A stretch of DNA of 37,446 nt from Nitrospirota bacterium (GTDB lineage: Bacteria > Nitrospirota > Nitrospiria > SBBL01 > JAADHI01). The stretch covers positions 1 to 37,446 of the forward strand of contig JAJDBU010000040.1 of the NCBI GenBank assembly GCA_029261195.1, given 5' to 3'. Position 1 is the stretch's first letter. Each line of letters starts with the position of its first letter. Below are positions 11,017-20,041 of this stretch, one piece after another. The notes under the pieces are model-generated. The model saw nothing but the letters and a program-made list of their open reading frames with translations. It had not been told where the DNA came from and did no database searches. Both the position numbers and the translations under genes were made by a program.

Positions 11017-11979
11017 ATGAAGTTGATCATCGGTACCGCTAATATTAGACCGGGCAATGACTACCCGGTTGTCGCCATCGGAAATTTCGACGGTCTCCAC
11101 TTGGGCCATCAGGCCATCCTTGATCAAACAATCAAACGAGCGAAGGAAAATAAAGGGACATCGATTGTACTGACCTTTGAACCCCACCCCGTCAAGGCGA
11201 TTCGTCCTGATTCCAGTTTTAAACTCATGAATCCTTTTCAAATCAAGATGCGCTTGATCGAAAATGCAGGAATTGATGTGAGCTATGTGGCGACTTTTAA
11301 CAAGGCCCTTGCAGAACATTCTCCGGAAGACTTTGCCAAAGCGTTCCTTCATGAAAAAATAGGATGCCGTGAGGTGATCGTGGGGGAGGACTTTCGATTT
11401 GGAAAGGATCGATCCGGGGGGGTGGAAGATCTTATCCGCTATGGCAAGATGTTCGGTTTTGAGGTGATTCCTCAAAAGCCTGTCGTGGTTTCGGGTGAAA
11501 CCGTCAGTTCTTCCACCATCCGCCGACTCATCTATGAAGGGAATGTCAGTCTGGCGAGACAAATGTTGGGGCGCTCTTACGTCCTTGAGGGGAAAGTCAT
11601 GCCTGGGGACGGTCTGGGAAAGAAGAACAACACGCCGACGGCGAATATTCCCTTCCCGAATGAGGTCACTCCGCAAGATGGCATCTATGCGGTTCGTGTT
11701 GAATTTTTAAAAGGTCAGAATTATGGAACAAAGGATGGTGTTGCTTATATCGGTAGCAAACCGAGTTTTGAAAACAAACCTCCCCGAATCGAAATACACC
11801 TCTTTGATTTTAATGAGGATCTGTATGAAAAGCGGCTTCGTATCGTTTTTGTCGACTTTATCCGGGCCGATAAAAAATTTGAAAAGATGGACGATCTGCT
11901 CCGTCAGATTGATCTTGATATTGAAGCAAGCAAGTCGATCCTGGCAAAACATGCGCTGGAACCTCGTTTTAACCTGTAA
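11017..11979 (+). CDS. ribF: Riboflavin kinase / FAD synthetase
   Basis: Bifunctional enzyme making FMN and then FAD. The N-terminal adenylyltransferase domain has the nucleotidyltransferase motif IGNFDGLHLGHQA, FEPHP, GEDFRFGKDRSG and SSSTIRRLI. The C-terminal riboflavin kinase domain (from about residue 188) has GDGLGKKNNTPTANI and a shared IEIHLFDFNEDLY segment. ATG 11017 has GGAGAGGA six bases upstream. At 320 residues it is of normal length. It follows hemB by 21 bases. Its last codons are part of the left arm of the long hairpin that extends to tilS. Confidence 0.95.
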   Translation: MKLIIGTANIRPGNDYPVVAIGNFDGLHLGHQAILDQTIKRAKENKGTSIVLTFEPHPVKAIRPDSSFKLMNPFQIKMRLIENAGIDVSYVATFNKALAEHSPEDFAKAFLHEKIGCREVIVGEDFRFGKDRSGGVEDLIRYGKMFGFEVIPQKPVVVSGETVSSSTIRRLIYEGNVSLARQMLGRSYVLEGKVMPGDGLGKKNNTPTANIPFPNEVTPQDGIYAVRVEFLKGQNYGTKDGVAYIGSKPSFENKPPRIEIHLFDFNEDLYEKRLRIVFVDFIRADKKFEKMDDLLRQIDLDIEASKSILAKHALEPRFNL

Positions 11980-12041
11980 AAATCGCTTGGACCACAGAAG
12001 CTCATATGGCTTGTGGGCAAAACTGATTTTTACAGGTTAAA
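11968..12041 (+). other. Long hairpin covering ribF end and tilS start
   Basis: A perfect 17-base inverted repeat (11968-11984 with 12025-12041) encloses a 40-base loop that itself contains a weaker CCACA/TGTGG pairing. The right arm contains the AGG of the likely tilS ribosome binding site and the first base of its ATG. No T-run follows, so it is not a usual terminator. A role in controlling tilS translation is inferred. Confidence 0.65.
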
Positions 12042-13471
12042 TGTCCCCCCTACTTGAAAAAGTTCGAGAAGCAATCCAAGCCTTTTCAGTCTTAGCAGGC
12101 GAGAAGGTTGTTGTTGCTGTATCGGGTGGTCCCGATTCCGTCTGTCTACTCCACCTTTTGAAGTCTCTTTTTCCAGCTTGTCCCCTCAAGCTCCATGTTG
12201 CCCATCTCAACCACGGCCTCCGGCCTGAAGCGACCGACGAGGCCCGTTTTGTTGAGGGGCTTTCCAGTGCATGGGGCTTATCTTTTACAACTAAGACCGT
12301 AGATGCAGCTCAATACCGTGAAAAAGAGTCCATACAGGTGCAGGCTCGGCGACTGCGCTACCACTTTCTAAGGGAGCTTGCCCGAAACAATGGTGCTCAG
12401 TGGATTGCTCTGGGTCACAATGCGGATGATCAGGCAGAGACCTTTCTTATGCGAATGTTGAGAGGTTCAGGGCTGAGGGGTTTGAGCGGTATTCCGGCGA
12501 TGCGGGACGATATCATTATCCGGCCTCTTCTGGCTTGTACACGAAGCGAAATTATGGCGGAGCTTGTAGATCAGGGCATCTCTTTTGTTGAAGACCCTTC
12601 AAATAAAAAAATAGTTTACCAGCGAAATAAAATCCGGCAGCACTTGATGCCGATTTTGCAGAGTTACAATCCGAAGATCAAGGCAACGCTCTGTCGGGAA
12701 GCGGCTTTGCTTCGAGACGAAAATGATTTCATCGAACAATCGCTGTCGGCCATCCTTCCTTCTTTGGAGATAAGATTCGATCATCGCTCGGTTGTTTTTG
12801 AGATTGAAAAAATTGTATCCCTTCATCCTGCTCTCCAGCGTCGGGTGCTTCTCTTCGGGATTGATCGGCTTGGGGCTCAGCTTGGATTTGAGGCCGTCGA
12901 AGCCATCCGTCAACAGATGATGCAAAGCAAGAGCGGGGCGAAGCTCAGCCTGCCTCAAAGTCTGATCTCAGAAAGGAGGGGGAGGGGACTCCAGATCATG
13001 AAGACAGAGCAGTCGTCCCGGAGAAAATCTGAATGGCAGGAAATCGAGGAGAAGGTGCTTCATGAAATCAAGCCCTCTATTTCAAATCTCAACATTGATC
13101 TTCCTGACTGGGAAATGAAACTGAAGGTGTCCTTAAGTCACAAGCGGGAAGAAAGCGCCCCTGTGCATTCCCTTTCAACTTGCATAGCTTCTTTTGATTT
13201 TGATAACATTCCGCTCCCTTTGTCGCTCAGGTCGTGGCGGCCGGGTGACCGTTTTGTGCCACTGGGATTGAGAGGGCACCATAAAAAACTGCAAGATTTT
13301 TTTGTAGATCACAAGGTTGAGAAATCCGAACGGCACCGAAGGCCGCTTCTCTGTTGTCGGGAAGGCATTTTGTGGGTACTTGGCCTCCGAATTGACGAGC
13401 GCTTTTGTGTTAAAAAAAACACTGCTTCCATACTCACTGTGGAGATCCAGGCAATCCATGCAGCATTGTAA
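12041..13471 (+). CDS. tilS: tRNA(Ile)-lysidine synthetase
   Basis: Attaches lysine to cytidine 34 of the CAU-anticodon isoleucine tRNA so that it reads AUA. The PP-loop S28-GGPDS-33 (VAVSGGPDSVCLLHLL) binds ATP. HLNHGLRPEA, ALGHNADDQAETFLMRMLRG and EDPSNKK-x4-RNKIR are family signatures. The C-terminal domain (SWRPGDRFVPLG to the end) is the tRNA-contacting TilS_C module. 476 residues is a full-length form. The ATG is the base directly after a GGTTAA segment that is paired in the hairpin with the ribF end. The gene is in the ribF-tilS-hpt run and is essential in most bacteria. Confidence 0.95.
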   Translation: MSPLLEKVREAIQAFSVLAGEKVVVAVSGGPDSVCLLHLLKSLFPACPLKLHVAHLNHGLRPEATDEARFVEGLSSAWGLSFTTKTVDAAQYREKESIQVQARRLRYHFLRELARNNGAQWIALGHNADDQAETFLMRMLRGSGLRGLSGIPAMRDDIIIRPLLACTRSEIMAELVDQGISFVEDPSNKKIVYQRNKIRQHLMPILQSYNPKIKATLCREAALLRDENDFIEQSLSAILPSLEIRFDHRSVVFEIEKIVSLHPALQRRVLLFGIDRLGAQLGFEAVEAIRQQMMQSKSGAKLSLPQSLISERRGRGLQIMKTEQSSRRKSEWQEIEEKVLHEIKPSISNLNIDLPDWEMKLKVSLSHKREESAPVHSLSTCIASFDFDNIPLPLSLRSWRPGDRFVPLGLRGHHKKLQDFFVDHKVEKSERHRRPLLCCREGILWVLGLRIDERFCVKKNTASILTVEIQAIHAAL

Positions 13472-13474
13472 AAG

Positions 13475-14020
13475 ATGAACGACCGAATTTTTGGTAAGCC
13501 GGTCATTACGCAGGAGGCGATGCGGAAACGGGTCAAGGCGCTCGGCCTGCAAATCTCTCAAGACTATCGCGGTAAAAACCTCTTATTAATCGGTGTGCTG
13601 AAGGGAGCTTTCGCCTTTTTTTCCGACCTTTGTCCTGCTATTTCACTGCCGCTCCAGGTCGATTTTTTAAAGGTTGCAAGACATCGCGACAAAAGAAGGA
13701 AAGACGGCGGCAGTATATCGATCAGTTCAAATGTTTCTTTGGATCTAAAAAACTATGAGGTCCTGGTTGTAGAGGACATTGTCGACTCGGGATATACACT
13801 GGCTTTTCTAAGGGAAGCGATGATGGCACAAGATCCAAAATCACTTCGATTTTGCACATTACTCGACAAACCGGAGCGGCGAAAAGTAGAGATTACAGCC
13901 GACTATGTCGGTTTTGTCATCCCGAATCAATTTGTTGTGGGCTACGGACTCGATTATAAAGATAGGTATCGGAATCTGCCCTACATTGCCACACTGGACA
14001 ATATTACCGATGCTTACTAG
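13475..14020 (+). CDS. hpt: Hypoxanthine phosphoribosyltransferase
   Basis: Purine salvage enzyme that converts hypoxanthine or guanine with PRPP to IMP or GMP. The PRPP-binding loop VLVVEDIVDSGYTL (around residues 96-109), LLLIGVLKGAFAF near the N-terminus and DYVGFVIPNQFVVGYGLDY near the C-terminus identify the family. Length 181 is typical. It begins three bases after the tilS stop, with only a weak upstream Shine-Dalgarno, consistent with translational coupling. tilS-hpt-ftsH is a widely conserved order. Confidence 0.95.
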   Translation: MNDRIFGKPVITQEAMRKRVKALGLQISQDYRGKNLLLIGVLKGAFAFFSDLCPAISLPLQVDFLKVARHRDKRRKDGGSISISSNVSLDLKNYEVLVVEDIVDSGYTLAFLREAMMAQDPKSLRFCTLLDKPERRKVEITADYVGFVIPNQFVVGYGLDYKDRYRNLPYIATLDNITDAY

Positions 14021-14040
14021 TGCTACGCTTTGTAATCAAC

Positions 14041-14067
14041 AGCACTTGATTCTCTTGAAAAAGTGCT
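14041..14067 (+). other. Small hairpin downstream of hpt
   Basis: AGCACTT (14041-14047) pairs with AAGTGCT (14061-14067) over a 13-base loop, 20 bases after the hpt stop. No T-run follows. It might be a weak stop for the ribF-tilS-hpt run, or chance. Confidence 0.25.
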
Positions 14068-14111
14068 TATGTGTAGTTGATGTAGGCTTATTTAAAGCAT
14101 AATCGTGCAGA

Positions 14112-14140
14112 TTGTGAGTCATTTGTTGGTATGTTACTAT
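14112..14140 (+). promoter_or_regulatory. Candidate promoter for ftsH
   Basis: TTGTGA (14112-14117), a 17-base spacer and TACTAT (14135-14140) sit in the 154-base gap before ftsH. Each box matches four of six consensus bases. The start would fall near 14147, leaving room for the GGAGGGG ribosome binding site. Confidence 0.4.
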
Positions 14141-14174
14141 TTGGAGTGAGTATGAAAACTTTTTGGAGGGGTAG

Positions 14175-16004
14175 ATGAATCCTCGTGCAAAAAACCTGGC
14201 CTTATGGATTGTTGTAGGGCTTTTTATGATCTTGCTCTTTAACCTTTTTAACACCACGTCACGTCCCATTGAGGATGAGCTCATCTTTTCGGAATTCATG
14301 ATCAAAACCGAAAAGGGCGAAGTGTCTGAGGTGACCATTCGGGATAATTACATCAGCGGTATCTTAAAAGACGGTACGAAATTCAAGACCTACACGGCTG
14401 ACTACCCTGACCTTGTGAAATCTCTCCGTGATAAGAATGTTCGTATCATCGCAAAACCACCGGAATCTCCTCCCTGGTATATTACCTTCCTGATGACTTG
14501 GGGACCCTTTATTTTGTTTATCGGTCTCTGGGTCTTCTTCATGCGTCAGATGCAGATGGGCGGAAACAAGGCCATGTCCTTTGGAAAAAGCAAGGCAAAG
14601 ATGCTTTCCGAGGATAAAAAAAAGATCACTTTTGCTGATGTAGCCGGTATTGAAGAAGCAAAAAATGAGGTCCAGGAGATCATTGAATTTCTGAAAGATC
14701 CGCCAAAATTTCAAAAACTCGGCGGTCGAATTCCAAAAGGCGTCTTGGTCGTCGGTCCTCCCGGAACAGGAAAAACTTTACTCGCAAAAGCGATTGCCGG
14801 TGAAGCCGGTGCCCCCTTCTTTTCAATTTCAGGTTCGGATTTTGTAGAAATGTTTGTCGGCGTCGGGGCTTCTCGTGTCAGAGATCTCTTTGAGCAGGGG
14901 AAAAAGAACGCCCCCTGTATCATCTTTATTGATGAAATTGATGCGGTGGGGCGACATCGTGGTGCAGGTCTTGGTGGAGGCCATGATGAGCGTGAGCAGA
15001 CATTAAATCAGCTCTTAGTCGAAATGGATGGTTTTGAAACCAATGAAGGGGTCATTCTGATTGCAGCGACAAACCGTCCTGATGTGCTTGATCCTGCCCT
15101 GCTCCGACCGGGTCGTTTTGATCGACAGATCACCGTCGGTCGTCCGGATATCAAAGGACGTGCCGAGATTTTAAAAGTGCATACCAAAAAAATACCGCTT
15201 GCCACAGGTGTCGGCCTTGAAACGATTGCGCGTGGCACTCCCGGATTTGCGGGAGCCGATCTTGCCAACCTGGTGAATGAGGCGGCGCTTCTGGCTGCAC
15301 GCCGAGACAAAACAGCTGTCGAAATGGTTGACCTTGAAGACGCGAAAGACAAGGTCTTGATGGGCGTTGAGCGAAAAAGCCTCGTCTTGACAGACGAGGA
15401 GAAAAAGGTAACCGCCTATCACGAAGCGGGTCATACCCTCATTGCCAAGCTCCTTCCGGGAACGGACCCGATCCACAAGGTTACAATTATTCCACGGGGG
15501 CGGGCCTTAGGCTTGACGATGCAGTTACCAACCAATGATCGACATAACTTCCAAAAGGAGTTTCTTTATAACACCATTGCCATTATGATGGGCGGTCGCG
15601 TCGCAGAAGAACTGGTACTCAAACATATGACAACGGGTGCCGGCAACGACATCGAACGGGCGACCGATTTGGCAAGAAAAATGGTCTGCGAGTGGGGCAT
15701 GAGTGAAAAAATGGGTCCGCTCACCTTCGGGAAAAAAGAGCAGGAAATCTTTTTAGGGAGGGAAATCTCCCAGCATCGGGACTATTCAGAAACAACGGCG
15801 ATTGAAATCGATAAAGAAGTCAGGCGCCTCATCGTTGAAAATTACGAACGGGCCAAGAGGCTGATTTCCGGGAACATGAAGGCGCTCAAGGATCTCGCCG
15901 AAGCCCTGTTGGAGAAAGAAACCCTGGATGCCCCCGAGATCGAAGCCATTGTTCAGGCAGCGCTTAATCCACCGACGAGTTCTCCCTCAGCCGTTCCCGC
16001 ATAA
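14175..16004 (+). CDS. ftsH: ATP-dependent zinc metalloprotease FtsH
   Basis: Membrane-anchored AAA+ protease that degrades misfolded membrane proteins and regulatory substrates. Two transmembrane helices flank a small periplasmic domain (about residues 7-25 and 97-116). The AAA module has Walker A GPPGTGKT (194-201), Walker [12 protein letters not shown], the pore loop MFVGVGASR and the second region of homology [20 protein letters not shown]. The protease domain has the zinc site HEAGH (about 416-420). All residues are canonical and 609 residues is typical. TTGGAGGGG lies just upstream of the ATG. It is flanked by hpt and folP, a classical order. Confidence 0.97.
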   Translation: MNPRAKNLALWIVVGLFMILLFNLFNTTSRPIEDELIFSEFMIKTEKGEVSEVTIRDNYISGILKDGTKFKTYTADYPDLVKSLRDKNVRIIAKPPESPPWYITFLMTWGPFILFIGLWVFFMRQMQMGGNKAMSFGKSKAKMLSEDKKKITFADVAGIEEAKNEVQEIIEFLKDPPKFQKLGGRIPKGVLVVGPPGTGKTLLAKAIAGEAGAPFFSISGSDFVEMFVGVGASRVRDLFEQGKKNAPCIIFIDEIDAVGRHRGAGLGGGHDEREQTLNQLLVEMDGFETNEGVILIAATNRPDVLDPALLRPGRFDRQITVGRPDIKGRAEILKVHTKKIPLATGVGLETIARGTPGFAGADLANLVNEAALLAARRDKTAVEMVDLEDAKDKVLMGVERKSLVLTDEEKKVTAYHEAGHTLIAKLLPGTDPIHKVTIIPRGRALGLTMQLPTNDRHNFQKEFLYNTIAIMMGGRVAEELVLKHMTTGAGNDIERATDLARKMVCEWGMSEKMGPLTFGKKEQEIFLGREISQHRDYSETTAIEIDKEVRRLIVENYERAKRLISGNMKALKDLAEALLEKETLDAPEIEAIVQAALNPPTSSPSAVPA

Positions 16005-16022
16005 AAAGTCACTCCTTACGAA

Positions 16023-16952
16023 ATGACGGTTTCTTTAGAAAATATAAGAGCCTCCCGAAAACGGGAGGCTCTTTCAGTATCTCCACTTAAAATAGTGTCC
16101 GGTTCCTGGCGTTGCGGCGATTACTTGCTCGATTATGAAAAGCAACCTTTGATCATGGGCATCTTGAATGTCACACCGGATTCTTTTTCTGATGGCGGCC
16201 ATTTTTTAGATCTTGCAAAGGCCATTGATCACGCCTTAGCCCTCGAAGCCTGCGGGGCGGATCTGATTGATATCGGAGGCGAATCGACGAGGCCCGGAGC
16301 CTTGTCCGTTTCCCTTGAAGAAGAAAAACGGCGGGTACTGCCCGTCATTCGCGCACTTGCCAAGCGGATTAGGATCCCTCTCTCGGTTGATACAAGAAAA
16401 TCAGAGGTTGCCCGTGAGGCGGTGGCGGAGGGCGCTGCAATTATTAACGATGTCAGCGGTTTGAGCTATGACAGAGAGATGCTTGCTGTTGCGGCAAAAG
16501 GCCAGACTGGCCTTGTTTTGATGCACGCAAAGGGCACACCTGAAACCATGCAGAATACGCCTTCCTACCAAGACGTGGTCGACGAGATCTATGAATTCAT
16601 GCGCCAGAGCCTTTCTCAGACAGACGAGGCAAAGATTTCGAGAGATCGCATTGCCATTGATCCCGGAATCGGTTTCGGGAAAACAACAGCACATAATCTG
16701 ACGATTATTCACAAACTAAAACGACTGACGGACCTGGGTGTGCCGGTTCTTTTTGGCCCTTCACGAAAGTCCTTTATCGGAGAATTACTCGGTGGCCTTC
16801 CCCCCGGAGAACGCACAGAAGGAACGGCTGCGGCTGTCGCAATCGCGACAATGGAGGGCGCACGTATTTTCAGGGTGCATGATGTTAAATCCATGAAACG
16901 GGTGGCACTCGTTGCGGAAGGCATTAGAAAGGAAAAAATAAGAAATGGCTGA
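16023..16952 (+). CDS. folP: Dihydropteroate synthase
   Basis: Joins 4-aminobenzoate to the pterin pyrophosphate in folate synthesis; target of sulfonamides. TIM-barrel signatures are GILNVTPDSFSDGG (about residues 44-57), GGESTRPGA, SVDTRKSEVA, INDVSGL, IDPGIGFGKT, FGPSRKSFIG and the C-terminal RVHDV. The outermost ATG (16023) lies 18 bases after ftsH. However, its first codons contain a terminator-like hairpin (16047-16072) and no Shine-Dalgarno precedes it. GTG 16095, just before the SGSWRCG segment, is an alternative start beyond the hairpin. Its end overlaps the next gene by eight bases. Confidence 0.95.
   Translation: MTVSLENIRASRKREALSVSPLKIVSGSWRCGDYLLDYEKQPLIMGILNVTPDSFSDGGHFLDLAKAIDHALALEACGADLIDIGGESTRPGALSVSLEEEKRRVLPVIRALAKRIRIPLSVDTRKSEVAREAVAEGAAIINDVSGLSYDREMLAVAAKGQTGLVLMHAKGTPETMQNTPSYQDVVDEIYEFMRQSLSQTDEAKISRDRIAIDPGIGFGKTTAHNLTIIHKLKRLTDLGVPVLFGPSRKSFIGELLGGLPPGERTEGTAAAVAIATMEGARIFRVHDVKSMKRVALVAEGIRKEKIRNG
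16047..16074 (+). terminator. Terminator-like hairpin after ftsH
   Basis: AGAGCCTCCCG (16047-16057) pairs perfectly with CGGGAGGCTCT (16062-16072) over an AAAA loop, followed by TT and then mixed sequence. It is GC-rich and lies 42 bases after the ftsH stop, but within the longest folP frame. The short T-run leaves it between a true terminator and a leader structure. Confidence 0.55.
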
Positions 16953-17343
16953 AAGCGATTTTTCGGAAGGGAAAATGTCTACACATCTGGAAGGCCTCGA
17001 ACTTCCGATTGAATATCTCCCTAAGGAAAGGGATGCGCCCTTTAAGGATGGAAAACTCACCTGCCTTGGAGAATCAGGACTGATGATGGCACTAAAAGAA
17101 TCCCTTACACTTGGCACGGAGCTTCATTTGAAACTGCACCTTCCAAAACCACTCTTATCTGATTCCGAGTGGCAGACGGTTCCAGTAGATGCAAAAGTAG
17201 TCTGGATCGATGACTTCTTGGGAGCGGATGAAGTTCGGCGCTACGGTACGCAATTTATGGAAATGCCGGAAAAGGAAGTGCGTAGACTGAAACAGTATCT
17301 TCAATTGAGGCAATGGATGAAAGACAAAATCAGGGAGCAGTAA
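16945..17343 (+). CDS. PilZ-like domain protein
   Basis: Cytoplasmic protein of 132 residues with the pattern of a PilZ beta-barrel. These features are a CLGESGLMM strand where the (D/N)xSxxG motif normally lies, the LGTELHLKLHLP strand, VPVDAKVVWIDD, YGTQFME and a C-terminal helix. The canonical RxxxR loop for cyclic-di-GMP is not evident and the DxSxxG motif is degenerate, so it may not bind the nucleotide. It overlaps folP by eight bases (AAAGGA about 12 bases upstream). ATG 16975 with GGAAGGG directly upstream is an alternative start giving 122 residues. The family call rests on pattern only. Confidence 0.6.
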   Translation: MAESDFSEGKMSTHLEGLELPIEYLPKERDAPFKDGKLTCLGESGLMMALKESLTLGTELHLKLHLPKPLLSDSEWQTVPVDAKVVWIDDFLGADEVRRYGTQFMEMPEKEVRRLKQYLQLRQWMKDKIREQ

Positions 17344-17345
17344 TG

Positions 17346-17397
17346 GGCTTAGGCGGATGGGTGGAAGGCTGTAGGTTCTAATATCTATCCGCAAGCC
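17346..17397. terminator. Possible hairpin at convergent junction
   Basis: GGCTT (17346-17350) plus GCGGAT (17353-17358) pair with ATCCGCAAGCC (17387-17397) with a two-base bulge and a 28-base loop, spanning the end of the PilZ-like gene and the 3' end of the minus-strand aminopeptidase gene. There is no clear T-run, so termination is uncertain. Confidence 0.3.
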
Positions 17398-19978
17398 AGC
17401 TTGAAAGTAAGTCTGTTTGATTGTTTTTGAACTGAATGCCGAGTTGGATAAATTCCAGGGTTTGCGCTAATGATCGTTCTGCGGACGGCACTCTATTTTC
17501 TGCTTTTTTAAAAAACTGCCCAACTTCGTCATGCCATTCGGAGCGCCATAAATGACGCGTTGCTTGGATCATCCGTTGTGCCCCGATACTTCCCCCTTTT
17601 TTCCGAAACACTTGCCAATGTGATTTTAAATAGATCCAGGTCTCCCCTTGAACTGCCGGGTTGGCAAGGAGTGAACGAACCGGCTTCCAAACGTCTTGAG
17701 GTCGGACATCGCTGGTCAAGCAGAAGTCCAATACCTTTTTTGCGAAGGCCGGTTTACCAAAATCGGCCAGGGCCGTTAGGTAGCGATCCTTCTCTTCCGG
17801 CGTTTTTGCTTTTCGGAAGCGGTCGACATAGTATCCAAAACGTGTTCCTCCATCCGAGCGAGCACAGAGGCGGATAAAGATTGTGGCTAATGTTGGGTCG
17901 AGTCTGTCGGGCCTGGCTAGATAAAGACGCTGCCTCCTCGGCAGTTCCGATAAGATCTCTTCATTTTGTGCGACTGCCCCAAGCACCCAGAGCAATGCCG
18001 AACGGAGAAGACGGCGTTCATCGTCATCATCGGGTCCAGCATCCCATGACACCTTTTCCCACATCGGGTAGAGACTGTCTTCAACAAAAGCGGCAAAGCG
18101 TGCTCGGTCACACTGAGGAAGGATCTGGTGGGCAAGAATCTCAAGGTAGTTGCAGATCGCGACCACAACAACACGATTTTCATCTTCCTTTAAGCGAGAG
18201 ACTGTTTCCAGAAACGAGGATATCGGAAGATCTCCGCTTTGGCATAAGGCCCAAAGGTCTCCCAGCACACCGATACGTTCAATCGGATCCAGGGCGCTCC
18301 CTATGTAAGTTCCCAGTGCTCGCTTGAGGGAAGGGTCATAATCAGTGCGGTAGAAACCGGCCTCACCCGCATTTCCGTAGATCCAGCGTACCGTCCCCTT
18401 TGCTGGAAGCGTCAAGGGTGTCTCCCGTTCAGCAAGTAGGGTGTGGTGTGTATGACTTCCCTCGTCATCTCCATACCGTATTGAAAAGGGAATTGACCAG
18501 GACTCAGACTCAGCGCTTCCATCGTTTCCAAATGCAGAGAAGCGATGCTGTGTGATGCTCAGGCGGGTGAAATCAGATCCATTGGAATTGATCGTGATGA
18601 TTGGAAAGCCTGCCCGGGTAAACCAGTCTTTGGCGATTTGCGATACCGGCTGATTCGAGGCCGACGATAATTCAGCCCAAAGATTTTCCGCTGTCGCATT
18701 TTTGTACTGGTAGTTAAGTATGTAACGACGAATGCCTGAGCAGAAGGCCTCTTCTCCCAGAAACTGCTCAATCATGCGAAGGCAGGCTCCCCCCTTTTCG
18801 TAGGTGAGGACGTCGAACATCTCTTCAATCTCAGCGGGACTTGTCACATCCGCCCGGATCGGGCGTGTGTTTTCAAGCCCGTCAAGGGCAAGTGGTATGG
18901 CTTTGTCTTCCTGGAAGGCCAACCAGGTGAGCCACTCGGGTCGCCACTGATCGATTATTTTGCAGGCAAGCCAGGTGGCGAAGGATTCATTGAGCCAGAG
19001 ATCGTCCCACCAGTACATCGTGACCAGGTTTCCAAACCACTGGTGTACAATCTCGTGGGTGATGACGCTGGCAACCCCCCGTTGCATTTCTACCGAAGCC
19101 GCTTCCTCGTCTAGGAGGAGCCAAATATCGCGAAAAAAAATCAGCCCCCAGTTTTCCATGGCCCCCATGGCAAAATCGGGCACGCTCACCAGGTCGAGTT
19201 TTTTTGTGGGACATCGGAGGTCAAAGTAGTGATTCAAAAGGGGGAGTACTGCGGCAGTGACCTTCAAGGCGAAGTCTCCGAGCGCCAGTTGCCCAGGCAA
19301 GGTCCAGACAGCAACAGTGATCCCATCGACGTTAATTTCTTTTTTTTCCAGACGTGCAATCGCCAAGGCGAGTAAGTAGGTTGACATCAGAGGTGTTTCA
19401 TCAAAGTCGATTGTTTTGATCTGCTCTGTTGTCGTTTCACTGTTTGCGGGCATGTTTGATAGTATCTGGAGGTCGGCAGGGGCACTGATACGCAATCGAA
19501 ACCTCGCCTTCATGCCCGGCTCATCAAAACAGGGAAACATTCGACGGGCATCAGTCGCCTCAAACTGCGTAAAGGCATAGATTTCCCCATCGGCATGCGC
19601 CTCATAAAGACCCCGCATTTCTTGATTTAACTTCCCTGAAAAGACAATTGAAATGGAAGCTTCCCCTCTTGGAATCTCTTGAGGGAAGACCAGCTGAAGG
19701 GTTTCAGAGGAAGGATGGATTGTGATATCCGCGTTCATTGAGTCAGGCCTGGTAGGCTCAAATTCGACCGGCTCAGATTGGCAAGCTATCAATTTGGCAG
19801 ATTCTATGTTCAGGTCAAGGGCATGTAAACTCAGAATTCGGGTTGGAGCCTTGAACCGGATGTCGATAGAAACACTACCGGAAAAGTGTTTCTCTGCAGG
19901 TTTAACCGTGAGGCTAATTTGATACGCTATGGGGTGAAGGTCTTTCGATAGGCGCCCGGTCGCCGCCGATTCCGGCAT
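17378..19978 (-). CDS. M1 family aminopeptidase
   Basis: Zinc aminopeptidase of 866 residues that removes N-terminal amino acids from peptides. The exopeptidase motif GAMENWG (near residue 273) is followed by the zinc site HEIVHQWFGN (H308, E309, H312) and the third ligand E331 in LWLNESFATW, so the catalytic set is intact. The N-terminal beta-saddle, catalytic domain and a long C-terminal ERAP1-like helical domain are all present. No signal peptide is visible, so it acts in the cytoplasm. The HExxHQWFGN form resembles the puromycin-sensitive/ERAP branch rather than E. coli PepN. AAAGGAGA lies six bases before the ATG. It follows the receiver-AraC gene on the same strand by 63 bases. Confidence 0.93.
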   Translation of the reverse strand: MPESAATGRLSKDLHPIAYQISLTVKPAEKHFSGSVSIDIRFKAPTRILSLHALDLNIESAKLIACQSEPVEFEPTRPDSMNADITIHPSSETLQLVFPQEIPRGEASISIVFSGKLNQEMRGLYEAHADGEIYAFTQFEATDARRMFPCFDEPGMKARFRLRISAPADLQILSNMPANSETTTEQIKTIDFDETPLMSTYLLALAIARLEKKEINVDGITVAVWTLPGQLALGDFALKVTAAVLPLLNHYFDLRCPTKKLDLVSVPDFAMGAMENWGLIFFRDIWLLLDEEAASVEMQRGVASVITHEIVHQWFGNLVTMYWWDDLWLNESFATWLACKIIDQWRPEWLTWLAFQEDKAIPLALDGLENTRPIRADVTSPAEIEEMFDVLTYEKGGACLRMIEQFLGEEAFCSGIRRYILNYQYKNATAENLWAELSSASNQPVSQIAKDWFTRAGFPIITINSNGSDFTRLSITQHRFSAFGNDGSAESESWSIPFSIRYGDDEGSHTHHTLLAERETPLTLPAKGTVRWIYGNAGEAGFYRTDYDPSLKRALGTYIGSALDPIERIGVLGDLWALCQSGDLPISSFLETVSRLKEDENRVVVVAICNYLEILAHQILPQCDRARFAAFVEDSLYPMWEKVSWDAGPDDDDERRLLRSALLWVLGAVAQNEEILSELPRRQRLYLARPDRLDPTLATIFIRLCARSDGGTRFGYYVDRFRKAKTPEEKDRYLTALADFGKPAFAKKVLDFCLTSDVRPQDVWKPVRSLLANPAVQGETWIYLKSHWQVFRKKGGSIGAQRMIQATRHLWRSEWHDEVGQFFKKAENRVPSAERSLAQTLEFIQLGIQFKNNQTDLLSSWLADRY

Positions 19979-20041
19979 CAGGATCTCCTTTTGCCTTTTT
20001 TCAGGGCAGAGTTAAGGAAGGTAAAAAGCAGGAAGTGGATG

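Noticed and set aside
17560-18327. Plus-strand frames opposite the aminopeptidase
   Set aside because: They are shadows of the high-scoring minus-strand gene, with no ribosome binding site and no recognisable domain.
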